From: Streptomyces sp. NL15-2K
GTDB taxonomy: Bacteria; Actinomycetota; Actinomycetes; Streptomycetales; Streptomycetaceae
Length of the DNA stretch: 64,000 nucleotides
Reading direction: 5' to 3'
Assembly (NCBI RefSeq): GCF_030551255.1
Contig: NZ_CP130630.1
Coordinates: 10,601,001 to 10,665,000, forward strand
Shown here: positions 55,988-64,000 of the stretch, piece after piece
How the letters are laid out: each line of letters starts with the position of its first letter
Numbering within the stretch: the stretch's first letter is position 1
Program-made: the position numbers and the translations under genes
The notes under the pieces: model-generated
What the model saw: only the letters and a program-made list of their open reading frames with translations
Databases searched by the model: none
What the model was told of the DNA's origin: nothing

Positions 55988-57238
55988 GTGCCCATGCAGC
56001 CCTGGTTCACCGACGCCAAGTTGGGGATCTTCGTCCACTGGGGGATCTACGCCGTCGACGGCGTCCAGGAGTCCTGGTCGTTCTACGACGACATCGTGCC
56101 GCACGACCAGTACATGTCCCAGCTCGACCGCTTCACCGGCGCCAAGTACGACCCGCGCGCCTGGGCCGAGCTCTTCGCGCGGGCCGGCGCCAAGTACGCC
56201 GTCCTGACCAGCCGCCACCACGACGGCGTCGCCCTGTGGGACACCGCGTACGGCGATCTCAACCTGGGCCGCGACTACATATCCGGCTACGCCGACGCCC
56301 TGCGCGAAGAGGGCCTGAAGGTCGGCCTGTACTACTCGCACTCCGACTGGAACCACCCCGACTACGCCTCCACCCGCAAGCCGGGCCGCCCGCCGGAGCT
56401 GGAGGACAACCGCTACTCCGAGGTCGCGGCCGAGGACGAGGACCTCGACGCCTGGGAGCGGTTCATCGCCTACCGCGACGGCCAGATCCGCGAACTGGCC
56501 TCCCGCTACCGGCCCGACCTGATGTGGTTCGACGGCGAGTGGGACCGCAGCGAGGAGCAGTGGCGCATCCCCGAACTCGCCGCGCTCATCCGCTCGTACT
56601 CTCCCGACGTCGTCTTCAACGCCCGCATGCTCAGCGAGGGCGACTACGCCACGCCCGAACAGGGCGCCCCCGTCGTGCCGCCCGAGGGCCCCTGGGAGCT
56701 GTGCCTGACGATCAACGACTCGTGGGGTTACCAGCACCACGACCACAATCACAAGTCGCTCAGCCAGCTGATCCGCTACTTCACCGAGACCATCGGCGGG
56801 GGCGGCAACCTGCTCCTCGACGTCGGCCCGATGGAGGACGGCACCATCCCCGAGCCGCAGGTCGAGCGCCTCGAAGGCCTGGGGGAGTGGATCCGCAAGC
56901 ACGCCGAGGCCGTGTACGGAACGGTGCGCGGGCTCCCGGCCGGGCACCACTACGGGCCCAGCACCCTCTCCGTCGACCGCCGCACCCTCTACCTCACCCT
57001 GTTCGACATCCCCCGCGCCGAGATCGGTGTCCGCGGGTTGGCCACACCGGTCCGCAAGGTCACCGTCCTCGGCACCGGCACGGAACTGGCCCACCGCGTC
57101 GTCGGCGGACTCCACGAGGCCGTCGGCGTGCTGTGGATCGACCCGCCCGCCGCGGCCGACATCGACCCGTACGCCACGGTCCTCGCGGTCGAACTCGACG
57201 GCGAACTGGAGCTGTACCGCGGATCGGGCCGCTTCTGA
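55988..57238 (+). CDS. GH29 alpha-L-fucosidase
   Basis: 416 residues. Seen: WFTDAKLGIFVHWGIYAVDGV, YAVLTSRHHDGVALWDT, VGLYYSHSDWNHPDY, and the catalytic aspartate in PDLMWFDGEWDRSEEQW. A short C-terminal beta domain follows. The GTG at 55988 has GAGGAG eight bases upstream. No signal peptide, so it works on imported fucosyl sugars. Last gene of the rightward glycosidase set. Confidence 0.92.
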   Translation: MPMQPWFTDAKLGIFVHWGIYAVDGVQESWSFYDDIVPHDQYMSQLDRFTGAKYDPRAWAELFARAGAKYAVLTSRHHDGVALWDTAYGDLNLGRDYISGYADALREEGLKVGLYYSHSDWNHPDYASTRKPGRPPELEDNRYSEVAAEDEDLDAWERFIAYRDGQIRELASRYRPDLMWFDGEWDRSEEQWRIPELAALIRSYSPDVVFNARMLSEGDYATPEQGAPVVPPEGPWELCLTINDSWGYQHHDHNHKSLSQLIRYFTETIGGGGNLLLDVGPMEDGTIPEPQVERLEGLGEWIRKHAEAVYGTVRGLPAGHHYGPSTLSVDRRTLYLTLFDIPRAEIGVRGLATPVRKVTVLGTGTELAHRVVGGLHEAVGVLWIDPPAAADIDPYATVLAVELDGELELYRGSGRF

Positions 57239-57428
57239 GGCCACGTCCGAGGTGCCGGGCCACTGCCGGGTCACAGCGGTTCCCATCAAGAATTAAGAAA
57301 CCGGTAAATCACCTGGTCACGGGCGGAATTCGAGGTTCCGTGACCACGGTGCTTCGCCTGCGCGACACCTGGAGTTCGCCTGCCGCCCTCGGGATCGGGA
57401 GCGTACAGCGCGAGAGAAAGGTGTCACG

Positions 57429-58184
57429 GTGCGAGACCCGCGTATGTCCGCGATCGGCAAGGGGCTGAAGCGTCGGGGGAGGCTGATGAAAGAGGCGGTG
57501 AGCCCGCCGCGCCGGAACCTGGACGCAGTCCCCGCGCCCCGCTCCCGCTCCGCGGCCGAGTCGTACACCGCCCCGCGCGCCCCGCGCCTGGTCAAGTCAC
57601 CGGTGTTCGTGCTGTCCTCCGTGCGCTCCGGGTCGACCCTGCTCAGGGTGCTGCTGAACAGCCACAGCCGTATCCGCGCCCCGCACGAGATGCATCTGCG
57701 CACCCTCCACGTCGAGTTGACGCGAGACTTCACCGCCGAGGCCATGAAGGCACTCGAACTGGACAAGGAGGAGCTCGAGCACGTTCTGTGGGACCGGGTG
57801 CTGCACCTGGAACTCACCCGCAGCGGCAAGGACGTCATCGTCGACAAGACCCCGGCCAACACCCTCATCTGGCCCCGGCTGCGACGATGTTGGCCCGACG
57901 CCCGCCACATCGTCCTGCTGCGCCACCCGGGCGCGGTCATCACGTCCCTCGCCGAACCGGAGAAGACCACCCGCGGCCTGTGCGACTACCTCGGTGTCCC
58001 GTGGGAGAGCGCCATGCTCGACTACGGCAGCAAGGACCACGGCACGTTCCGCCCACAGCTCGGCGACTGGAGCAGCACCATCAAGTCGGGCCGCATCCAG
58101 CCCGCCCGGGCCGCGGATCCACAGGCCGAACTGCTGCCCAGGCTCGCGGAGTTGGCGAAGTCGTGGGGCTACCCGGTCGAGTGA
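57429..58184 (+). CDS. Sulfotransferase family protein, internally shortened
   Basis: 251 residues. Seen: the PAPS 5'-phosphosulfate loop FVLSSVRSGSTLLRVLLNSH and the 3'-phosphate motif RHIVLLRHPGAVITSL. Immediately after it the sequence jumps to EPEKTTRGLCDYLGVPWESA, the region that in homologues follows a segment of roughly 60-80 residues carrying the helix and the R-Y-E-D/E motif. The length is correspondingly short. This looks like an in-frame deletion, so activity is doubtful. GTG at 57429 after GAAAGG. Confidence 0.75.
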   Translation: MRDPRMSAIGKGLKRRGRLMKEAVSPPRRNLDAVPAPRSRSAAESYTAPRAPRLVKSPVFVLSSVRSGSTLLRVLLNSHSRIRAPHEMHLRTLHVELTRDFTAEAMKALELDKEELEHVLWDRVLHLELTRSGKDVIVDKTPANTLIWPRLRRCWPDARHIVLLRHPGAVITSLAEPEKTTRGLCDYLGVPWESAMLDYGSKDHGTFRPQLGDWSSTIKSGRIQPARAADPQAELLPRLAELAKSWGYPVE

Positions 58185-58277
58185 CTCGGCGCATGGAGTC
58201 GACCATGGAATTGACCCATGATTCCGGCGCGGAAATGCCCCCTGCCACCGGTCGATCGGCTCCGTAGAGTCGCAGAC

Positions 58278-58799
58278 ATGACGACGACGAAGCAGAACGA
58301 AACCACGCAGGCCCCGGATTTCGCCCCGGTTCTCACCCGTGCCGCGGCAGCCGAGACCACGCGTGACCCCAGCAGCGTGATGACGCTCCTCGCGGACTCC
58401 GCCGACACCGGCGGGCGCCTCACCAGCTACCGCTCGACCTTCGCCGAGGGCGCGGTCGGCGCCCCCGCCCATCTGCACACCAAGGCGTCCGAGCTGTTCT
58501 TCGTGATCGACGGTGCGCTGGAGGTGCTGGTGGGCGAGGAGATCACCGTCCTGGAGGCGGGCGACTTCCTTGTCGTGCCGCCGCACACCCCGCACGCCTT
58601 CGCCGCCGCGCCGGGCGCGACGGCGGACGTGCTGTTCGTCTTCACACCGGGCGCCGGACGCCTCGACTACCTGCGGCTGCTCGGCCGGGTGATGCGCGGC
58701 GAGGCCGACCCGCGGGAGATCAAGGACTCCTCTGAGCGGTTCGACAACCACTACGTCGACAGCCCGATGTGGCGCGAGGCGCTCGCGGCGCGCGACTGA
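58278..58799 (+). CDS. Cupin-domain protein
   Basis: 173 residues. A single cupin fold: metal-ligand motif 1 as GAPAHLHTKASELFFVIDGALE and motif 2 as GDFLVVPPHTPHAF. Such proteins bind a small metal-dependent ligand or act as dioxygenase/isomerase domains; no function is identifiable. It starts at the ATG at 58278 and converges with the ATP-grasp gene. Confidence 0.82.
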   Translation: MTTTKQNETTQAPDFAPVLTRAAAAETTRDPSSVMTLLADSADTGGRLTSYRSTFAEGAVGAPAHLHTKASELFFVIDGALEVLVGEEITVLEAGDFLVVPPHTPHAFAAAPGATADVLFVFTPGAGRLDYLRLLGRVMRGEADPREIKDSSERFDNHYVDSPMWREALAARD

Positions 58800-58838
58800 C
58801 CGGCGAAAGGCCGGCGAAGGGCCGGACGAGCGTGCGGC

Positions 58839-60011
58839 TTACGCCGGGGCGGTGGCGGTGGCGGTGGCCGTGGTCGTGGTCGTGGCGGGAGTCTCGGCCT
58901 CCGTCGTGACCGCCTCGACCGACTGCGCTGCCGGGGCGGGCACCGCCGACAGCGGTTCCGGTGCATCCATCCGCTGCTGCGGGATCGACAGCGGCCGCAG
59001 CGGGCGCGGACCCGACACCACCGTGTAGTCCTGGCCCAGGAACGGCGGCTCCATCTCGCCCGGATCCTCGCCGAGCGCCAACTGCACAGCCGCCCACGGG
59101 GCGTTGACCCCGCACAGGGACAGCTGGTGCAGTCCGCCGGCCGGGCGGGTGTTGACGTCCATCAGGACGGGCCTGTCGCCGAACATCCGGAACTGGATGT
59201 TGGACAGATAGTGCAGCCCGAAGCCCTCCGCGATCCGCCGCGCCGGCTCCAGCCACTGCTCGTGCAGCGTGAAACCACGGCGGCGGCCGTTCTTGGTGCG
59301 GCCCACGGCCAGCCGGACCAGGTTGTCGGGACCGGTCAGGCAGTCCACCGACACCTCCGGCTGCTCCAGCCGCGGCATGACCAGCCAGTCCACCGGCTCG
59401 TCGGCCTGTTCCAGGACCTGAAGCACCAGATCCATCGGCACATAGGGAGTGGGGAAGCCATTGAGGTGCATGAGCGAGAAGGGGGTGCGCGTGATGACGC
59501 GGAAGCCCACCCCGCCCGCGCCCGACGCCGGCTTGAAGCAGGCCTTGTGCCCGCCCGCCTCCAGCTCCTCGACGGCGGCGACGAGTTCGTCCGCGTTCCG
59601 CACTCGCCACCACGGCGGCACCGGCACGCCGATCGCCTGCACCGCCTCGTACGCGATCACCTTGTCGTGGAAGACCGCCACGGCCTGAGGCGGCGGCGCC
59701 AGCAGCGCTGTACCGACCGCCTCGAAGTCGGCGCGGTGCGCCACGATCGCGGACTGGTGCAGCCGGGGCACGAACACGTCGATGCCGCGGCGTTGGCACT
59801 GGTCGAGCGCGTACTCCACGTACGCGGCCGGGGACAGACTCTCCGGCTCCAGGTCGGCGGAGTCGGCGGCGGCGAGGACGGGGGAGTCGGCGTCCCCATG
59901 GGTCGCGTGGATCTCGACGGCCCGGTCGCTGGGATTTCTCCGCAGCTGATCCATGAAGAACACGTTCTCCGCGTACGTGCGGTTGAGCCAGACGCGTACG
60001 CGAGAGACCAT
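58839..60011 (-). CDS. ATP-grasp enzyme of unknown substrate
   Basis: 390 residues. An ATP-grasp fold of the PylC/CarB-like type: KVIAYEAVQAIGVPVPPWWRV, KACFKPASGAGGVGFRVI, VDWLVMPRLEQPEVSVDCL, and FGDRPVLMDVNTRPAGGLHQLS with the metal-binding N-x-R. It ligates a carboxylate to an amine or thiol nucleophile with ATP; substrates are unknown. A C-terminal tail is low complexity (TTEAETPATTTTTATATATA). It is divergent from a phosphoesterase and a phosphopantetheinyl transferase, which suggests a small biosynthetic role. Confidence 0.82.
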   Translation of the reverse strand: MVSRVRVWLNRTYAENVFFMDQLRRNPSDRAVEIHATHGDADSPVLAAADSADLEPESLSPAAYVEYALDQCQRRGIDVFVPRLHQSAIVAHRADFEAVGTALLAPPPQAVAVFHDKVIAYEAVQAIGVPVPPWWRVRNADELVAAVEELEAGGHKACFKPASGAGGVGFRVITRTPFSLMHLNGFPTPYVPMDLVLQVLEQADEPVDWLVMPRLEQPEVSVDCLTGPDNLVRLAVGRTKNGRRRGFTLHEQWLEPARRIAEGFGLHYLSNIQFRMFGDRPVLMDVNTRPAGGLHQLSLCGVNAPWAAVQLALGEDPGEMEPPFLGQDYTVVSGPRPLRPLSIPQQRMDAPEPLSAVPAPAAQSVEAVTTEAETPATTTTTATATATAPA

Positions 60012-60342
60012 GCAGGCCGCCTTTCACGGTTCGCGGGCAGGGCGAAGCAGGCCCGTGCCCGGGCAGGGTGGATGGAGGAACACCAAACCGCCCCGTGCGA
60101 AGGGCGTTCATGGCGGTGGTGTTGGGGCGATCATACGGCTTCGAAGAGGTCCCGCGTGCAACGTGCGTGTTACGGATTTCCGATCATGCTCACACCGGCC
60201 GCCGGGGCGTGCTGAAGACCGGGCGACCCGACGGGAAGACCGGGCGACCCGACGGGAAGATCGGCCGTTTCGATACGCCCTTGTCCTGGGAACCGCAAGT
60301 GTGTTCTCGTGTTCCCATTCGGGTGATCGAAGGAGGCGACAG
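60012..60342. other. Intergenic stretch with a 21-bp tandem repeat
   Basis: 331 bp between divergent genes with no convincing gene. A 21-bp unit beginning GACCGGGCGACCCGACGG occurs twice in perfect tandem (60217-60237, 60238-60258). The stretch should carry promoters for both directions, and AAGGAGG at 60330-60336 is the ribosome site of the next gene. Confidence 0.6.
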
Positions 60343-61203
60343 GTGACGTCGACGGTCGGCGGTGCCGGACAGCTGCTGGCCATCAGCGACCTGCACATCG
60401 GCTACGAGGAGAACCGCGCCCTCGTCGAACGGATGCGGCCCGAGTCGGACGACGACTGGCTGCTCGTGGCCGGCGACGTCGCGGAGACCGTCTCCGACAT
60501 CCGCTGGGCCCTCTCCACACTCGCGGGCCGCTTCCGCAAGGTCGTCTGGGCCCCGGGCAACCACGAGCTGTGGACCCACCCGAAGGACACCGTCACCCTG
60601 CGCGGAGTCGCCCGCTACGACCACCTGGTCGCCCTGTGCCGGGAACTCGGCGTCATCACACCAGAGGACCCCTACCCCGTCTGGACCGGCGCCGGCGGCC
60701 CGGTCGCCGTCGCGCCGCTGTTCCTGCTGTACGACTACTCCTTCCTGCCGGCCGGCTGCACGACCAAGGAACAGGGACTGGCGTACGCGCACGAGACCGG
60801 GGTCGTCTGCAACGACGAGTTCCTGCTGCACCCCGACCCCTACCCCACCCGCGAGGCCTGGTGCCGGGCCCGCGTCGCCGAGACCGCACGCCGGCTCGCC
60901 GCCCTGCCCGAGGACCTGCCCACCGTCCTCGTCAACCACTACCCGCTGGACCGGCACCCCACGGACATCCTGTGGTATCCCGAGTTCGCCATGTGGTGCG
61001 GCACCCGGCTGACCGCCGACTGGCACCGCAGATTCCGCGTCCAGACCATGGTCTACGGTCACCTCCACATCCCGCGGACCACCTGGCACGACGGCGTCCG
61101 CTTCGAGGAGGTGTCGGTGGGCTACCCCCGCGAGTGGCGGAAGCGTCCGGATCCACCGGGGCGGCTGCGCCGCATCGTGCCGAAGGAGGTCGGGGCGCGG
61201 TGA
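60343..61203 (+). CDS. Calcineurin-type metallophosphoesterase
   Basis: 286 residues. Metal-site motifs: LAISDLHIGYEENRA, LLVAGDVAETVSDIR, VVWAPGNHELWT, VLVNHYPLDRHP and MVYGHLHIPRTTW. GTG at 60343, seven bases after AAGGAGG. It overlaps the phosphopantetheinyl transferase gene by four bases (GTGA), a fixed pair in Streptomyces. It may act on a phosphodiester such as 4'-phosphopantetheine or its holo-protein form, but that is inference from the pairing only. Confidence 0.9.
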   Translation: MTSTVGGAGQLLAISDLHIGYEENRALVERMRPESDDDWLLVAGDVAETVSDIRWALSTLAGRFRKVVWAPGNHELWTHPKDTVTLRGVARYDHLVALCRELGVITPEDPYPVWTGAGGPVAVAPLFLLYDYSFLPAGCTTKEQGLAYAHETGVVCNDEFLLHPDPYPTREAWCRARVAETARRLAALPEDLPTVLVNHYPLDRHPTDILWYPEFAMWCGTRLTADWHRRFRVQTMVYGHLHIPRTTWHDGVRFEEVSVGYPREWRKRPDPPGRLRRIVPKEVGAR

Positions 61204-61898
61204 TCTCGGAACTCCTGCCGGACTCCGTGGTGGCCGTCGAGGTGTACGGCAACGACGAGCCCGAGAACGCGCGCCTGTACCCCGAGGAAGAAGCCGTCGT
61301 GGCCCAGGCCGTCGCCAAGCGGCGCCGCGAGTTCGCCGTCGTACGCTCCTGCGCCCGCCGGGCCATGGAGAAGCTCGGCGTGCCACCCCAGGCCATCCTG
61401 CCCGGGGAGCGTGGCGCCCCGGGCTGGCCCTCCGGACTCACCGGCAGCATGACCCACTGCGACGGCTACTGCGGGGCGGCCCTCGTCCGCGCCACCGACC
61501 TGGCCTCCTTGGGCATCGACGCCGAACGCGACGGCCCGCTCCCCGACGGCGTCCTGCTCGCCGTGTCCCTGCCCGCGGAACGGGACCGCCTGCGCCGGCT
61601 CACCCACGAACACCCCGGCATCCACTGGGACCGGCTGCTGTTCAGCGCCAAGGAGTCCGTCTACAAGGCGTGGTTCCCCCTCACCCGGAAGTGGCTGGAC
61701 TTCTCCGAGGCCGACATCGAGCTCTCCGTGGATCCGGACGACCCGCTCACCGGCGCCCTGCGCGCCGAACTCCTCGTCCCGGGCCCGCTGGTGGGCGGCC
61801 GGCGGCTCACTCACTTCGAGGGCCGCTGGACCGCCCGGCGCGGGCTCGTGGCGACCGCGGTGACAGTGCCGCACACCGTCACCGTGCCGCACGCGTAA
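61200..61898 (+). CDS. Sfp-type 4'-phosphopantetheinyl transferase
   Basis: 232 residues. Transfers the phosphopantetheine arm from CoA to carrier proteins. Seen: SGLTGSMTHCDGYCGAAL, GIDAERDGPLPDGVL, and the magnesium/CoA motif FSAKESVYKAWFPLTRKWLDF. The GTG start overlaps the preceding stop. S. coelicolor has three such enzymes, one encoded near this chromosomal neighbourhood; equivalence is plausible but untested. No carrier-protein gene is in the window. Confidence 0.92.
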   Translation: MISELLPDSVVAVEVYGNDEPENARLYPEEEAVVAQAVAKRRREFAVVRSCARRAMEKLGVPPQAILPGERGAPGWPSGLTGSMTHCDGYCGAALVRATDLASLGIDAERDGPLPDGVLLAVSLPAERDRLRRLTHEHPGIHWDRLLFSAKESVYKAWFPLTRKWLDFSEADIELSVDPDDPLTGALRAELLVPGPLVGGRRLTHFEGRWTARRGLVATAVTVPHTVTVPHA

Positions 61899-61943
61899 AC
61901 CCCAGGCACGCGTAAATCCCAGGCGGGCGCAAACCCCAGGCGG
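61893..61943. repeat. 17-bp tandem triplicate between two stop codons
   Basis: Three consecutive 17-bp units (61893-61909, 61910-61926, 61927-61943) of the form GCGTAAAYCCCAGGCRS with a few mismatches. The first contains the TAA stop of the phosphopantetheinyl transferase, and the third ends just before the stop codon of the converging small gene. A local tandem duplication. Confidence 0.75.
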
Positions 61944-61944
61944 G

Positions 61945-62184
61945 TTACGGCTCCGGCGGACACCAGCTGTGCAGCAGCCGGAAGAACGCCTCCTCGTTTC
62001 CGGCCAGCCCCGCCTCCTCCAGCGCCCGCTCCGCCTCGGCCAGCACCGCGGGCGGGACCACGGGTGGTCGGCCGGCACCCGGCGGGCCGGGCGCGACGTC
62101 GAACGAAGCCCGGACCGTGTGCAACAGGCGCAGATAGGCCTGGACGGCGGTGCGCTCACGGTCGGTGAGTACAGCGGTGTGCAT
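61945..62184 (-). CDS. Small conserved-looking protein
   Basis: 79 residues, function unknown. No membrane segment; helical with an acidic C-terminal half (AEAERALEEAGLAGNEEAFF) and a single cysteine near the end (HSWCPPEP). Codon use is normal for the genome. It converges with the phosphopantetheinyl transferase and is divergent from an alpha/beta hydrolase, across a 219-bp gap. Confidence 0.6.
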   Translation of the reverse strand: MHTAVLTDRERTAVQAYLRLLHTVRASFDVAPGPPGAGRPPVVPPAVLAEAERALEEAGLAGNEEAFFRLLHSWCPPEP

Positions 62185-62403
62185 CGGGCGGTTCTCCCCA
62201 CGTCGGTCTGTGCTGTCACACCCCCACAGGGCGGTGCACTTCCAGCTTGCCGCCCACCACTGACAATCGGGCCTCGCTCCGCGTCCGTTCGCCCGCTTAG
62301 CGGAGGGGAAACCTCACCGAAATCCACGGGAGGAATGCGCACCTACGCTGGAAGGAAGGCTTCCGGCCGCCCACCGCGGCCACCGGAACAGGAGGCGAAA
62401 CGC

Positions 62404-63447
62404 GTGGTCGACGCCCCACGACGGCGCCCGGCGGGCCCCGTACGGCTGCGCCCGGTGGGCGACGCGGAACTCCAGCTGAAGTACCGCGTCGTGCACGGCT
62501 ACCGCCGCGCCTACCGCATGGCCGGCCAGGGCCCGGCCCTCGTCCTCATCCACGGCATCGGCGACTCCTCGGCGACCTGGGCCGAACTCATCCCCGACCT
62601 CGCCCGCACCCACACCGTGATCGCCCCCGACCTCCTCGGCCACGGCGCCTCCGACAAACCCCGCGCCGACTACTCGGTGGCCGCCTACGCCAACGGCGTG
62701 CGCGACCTGCTCACCACCCTCGGCATCGAATCGGCCACCCTGGTCGGGCACTCCCTCGGCGGAGGCGTGGCGATGCAGTTCGCGTATCAGTTCCCCGAGC
62801 GCACCGAGCGGCTCATCCTGGTCAGCGCGGGCGGCGTGGGCCGCGAGGTCAACCCCGTCCTACGACTGGTCTCGCTGCCCGGCGCCCATCTGATGCTGTC
62901 CGCGCTGCGCCTGCCCGGCATGCGCCTCCAAGTAGGCCTCGCCACACAATTGATGAAGCTCCTCGACACCGACCTCGGGCAGGACGCCCCCGAACTGCTC
63001 ACCCTCGTCGACGCACTCCCCGACGAGACCGCGCGCAACGCCTTCATCCGCACCCTGCGCGCGGTCGTCGACTGGCGTGGCCAGGTCGTGACCATGCTCG
63101 ACCGCTGCTACCTCACCGAGGGCATGCCGACCATGCTGTTGTGGGGCGACCGGGACAGCGTGGTGCCCGTACGTCACGCGTACGGGGCGCACGAGGCGAT
63201 GCCGGGCAGCCGGCTGGAGATCTTCGAGGGCGCGGGGCACTTTCCGTTCCACAGCGACCCGGGGCGGTTCGTCGCCCTGGTGGAGGAGTTCACCGCCGGT
63301 ACGGCCGCTGCCGACTGGAGCCGGGAACACTGGCGGGACTTGCTGCGGGAGGGGCGGCCGGGGACGGCGGAGGGCCGGGCCGACGCTGCTCACAGCCGTG
63401 CGATCGAGCGTGATTTTCGTGAGGCCAGCGAACGCAGCGCGACGTGA
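62404..63447 (+). CDS. Alpha/beta hydrolase
   Basis: 347 residues. Seen: GPALVLIHGIGDSSATWAEL, APDLLGHGASDKPRADY, the nucleophile elbow LVGHSLGGGVAMQFAY, ILVSAGGVGREVNP, the acid in LLWGDRDSVVPV, and the catalytic histidine in FEGAGHFPFHSDP. A GTG at 62404 nine bases after GGAGG is preferred; an upstream ATG is possible. A C-terminal extension of about 50 charged residues follows the fold. The substrate is unknown. Confidence 0.87.
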   Translation: MVDAPRRRPAGPVRLRPVGDAELQLKYRVVHGYRRAYRMAGQGPALVLIHGIGDSSATWAELIPDLARTHTVIAPDLLGHGASDKPRADYSVAAYANGVRDLLTTLGIESATLVGHSLGGGVAMQFAYQFPERTERLILVSAGGVGREVNPVLRLVSLPGAHLMLSALRLPGMRLQVGLATQLMKLLDTDLGQDAPELLTLVDALPDETARNAFIRTLRAVVDWRGQVVTMLDRCYLTEGMPTMLLWGDRDSVVPVRHAYGAHEAMPGSRLEIFEGAGHFPFHSDPGRFVALVEEFTAGTAAADWSREHWRDLLREGRPGTAEGRADAAHSRAIERDFREASERSAT

Positions 63448-63487
63448 GTCGCTCGATGGCTCGGTCCCCTACGGGGCAAGCCGTCGG

Positions 63488-64000
63488 TCAACCCTGCTGT
63501 GATCCCAAGTACCCCAGCGACGCCTCGATCCTGCCCGCCAGGTGATCGCGCTGCACCGGGCCCCGCGACGAAGAACCGGCCAACCACGCACGGCACTTGC
63601 TGGCCAGAAGGAGGCCGAAGGTCTCCGCCTCCTTCTCGTCGGCCTGGTCGAAGCGGGTGCGGGCGGCGACCTTCAGTACCGTCGCCTGGAGGTCCGCCTC
63701 GTCGTTCAGCAGGCGGGCGGCGACCGCGGCGCCCTCCACGTGGTGGCTGCAGTGCCCGGCCTTCATGTGCCACAACTCGTGGCCGAGGATCACCAACTGG
63801 TGGTCGGGGGTGGTGCGTTCCTCGATGACGACGAGGTCCTGCTCGGCCATGTCGAGCCACAGCCCGCTGGCCGTGCCGGGCGGGAAGGCGGCCGTACGGA
63901 AGTGCACGGGGCGGCCGCGGCGTCTGCTCATCGCGTCGCACAGGGCGCCGTACAGGTCCTCGGGCCGTGCCGGGGCGGCGAGGGTCAGCTCCGCGACCAG
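63488..64000 (-). CDS. ImmA/IrrE-type metalloprotein (cut by window edge)
   Basis: At least 171 residues; the reading continues through 64000, so the start is outside the window (the ATG at 63931 is internal, since the upstream sequence encodes a matching N-terminus, LVAELTLAAPARPEDLYGALC). The HExxH zinc motif is visible as ILGHELWHMKAGH. In actinobacteria such proteins often accompany a helix-turn-helix partner and cleave or regulate it; no partner is visible in the window. Confidence 0.8.
   Translation of the reverse strand: MVAELTLAAPARPEDLYGALCDAMSRRRGRPVHFRTAAFPPGTASGLWLDMAEQDLVVIEERTTPDHQLVILGHELWHMKAGHCSHHVEGAAVAARLLNDEADLQATVLKVAARTRFDQADEKEAETFGLLLASKCRAWLAGSSSRGPVQRDHLAGRIEASLGYLGSQQG

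Noticed and set aside
63488..63931. The ATG at 63931 as start of the ImmA/IrrE-type gene
   Set aside because: The reading frame upstream continues as plausible protein sequence up to the window edge, so the true start lies outside.

Overview
The window is high-G+C actinobacterial DNA, almost certainly from a Streptomyces chromosome. The evidence is GC-rich third codon positions, many GTG starts, four-base start/stop overlaps, Tat-type secreted proteins, in-frame TTA codons of the bldA type, and a tkt-tal-zwf-opcA-pgi-gnd run of Streptomyces type. No rRNA, tRNA or CRISPR array was seen.

Layout. (1) 0.16-5.3 kb: quinate/shikimate use, with an MHS-family transporter (C-terminally frameshifted), a TetR regulator with a clear operator, a shikimate/quinate dehydrogenase and a two-domain 3-dehydroshikimate dehydratase/HPPD-like protein. 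(2) 5.3-16.8 kb: a leftward central-carbon operon (tkt, tal, zwf, opcA, pgi, gnd, then a histidine phosphatase), a pentapeptide-type membrane protein, and a divergent AraC regulator. (3) 16.97-24.3 kb: a glycopeptide-resistance island, vanX-vanA-vanH / murF / vanK / vanR-vanS. The vanHAX part has lower G+C than its surroundings. Two divergent 86-bp intergenic regions are duplicated versions of one another and probably carry the VanR sites. Exactly 30-codon leader frames precede murF and vanK. (4) 24.5-27.8 kb: a secreted GH16-CBM6 glucanase with a LacI-type operator, then IS5-family and integrase debris around an intact nicotinamidase gene. (5) 27.8-38.9 kb: a glycosyltransferase pair; IclR, secreted hydrolase, MHS transporter and MarR; then SDR, amidohydrolase, acyl-CoA ligase, MaoC and PaaX, which looks like a CoA-dependent acid degradation pathway. 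(6) 39.0-57.2 kb: a glycan-utilisation locus with an ABC importer, GH2, two Tat-exported phosphoesterase-type proteins, a secreted protein, a PfkB kinase, a DeoR regulator, GH4, GH38 and GH29. (7) 57.4-64 kb: a sulfotransferase with an apparent internal deletion, cupin, ATP-grasp enzyme, calcineurin-type phosphoesterase, Sfp-type phosphopantetheinyl transferase, a small protein, an alpha/beta hydrolase and a truncated ImmA/IrrE-type metalloprotein.

How it works together. The van island encodes production of D-lactate (VanH), D-Ala-D-Lac (VanA), removal of D-Ala-D-Ala (VanX), a dedicated MurF that could load the depsipeptide onto UDP-MurNAc-tripeptide, and VanK to extend the resulting stem. 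All appear to be driven by copies of one VanRS-controlled promoter. The glycan locus suggests import and trimming of a mannose/galactose/fucose-containing, possibly phosphorylated oligosaccharide. Functions are assigned by recognising family motifs in the translations; no database search was run.
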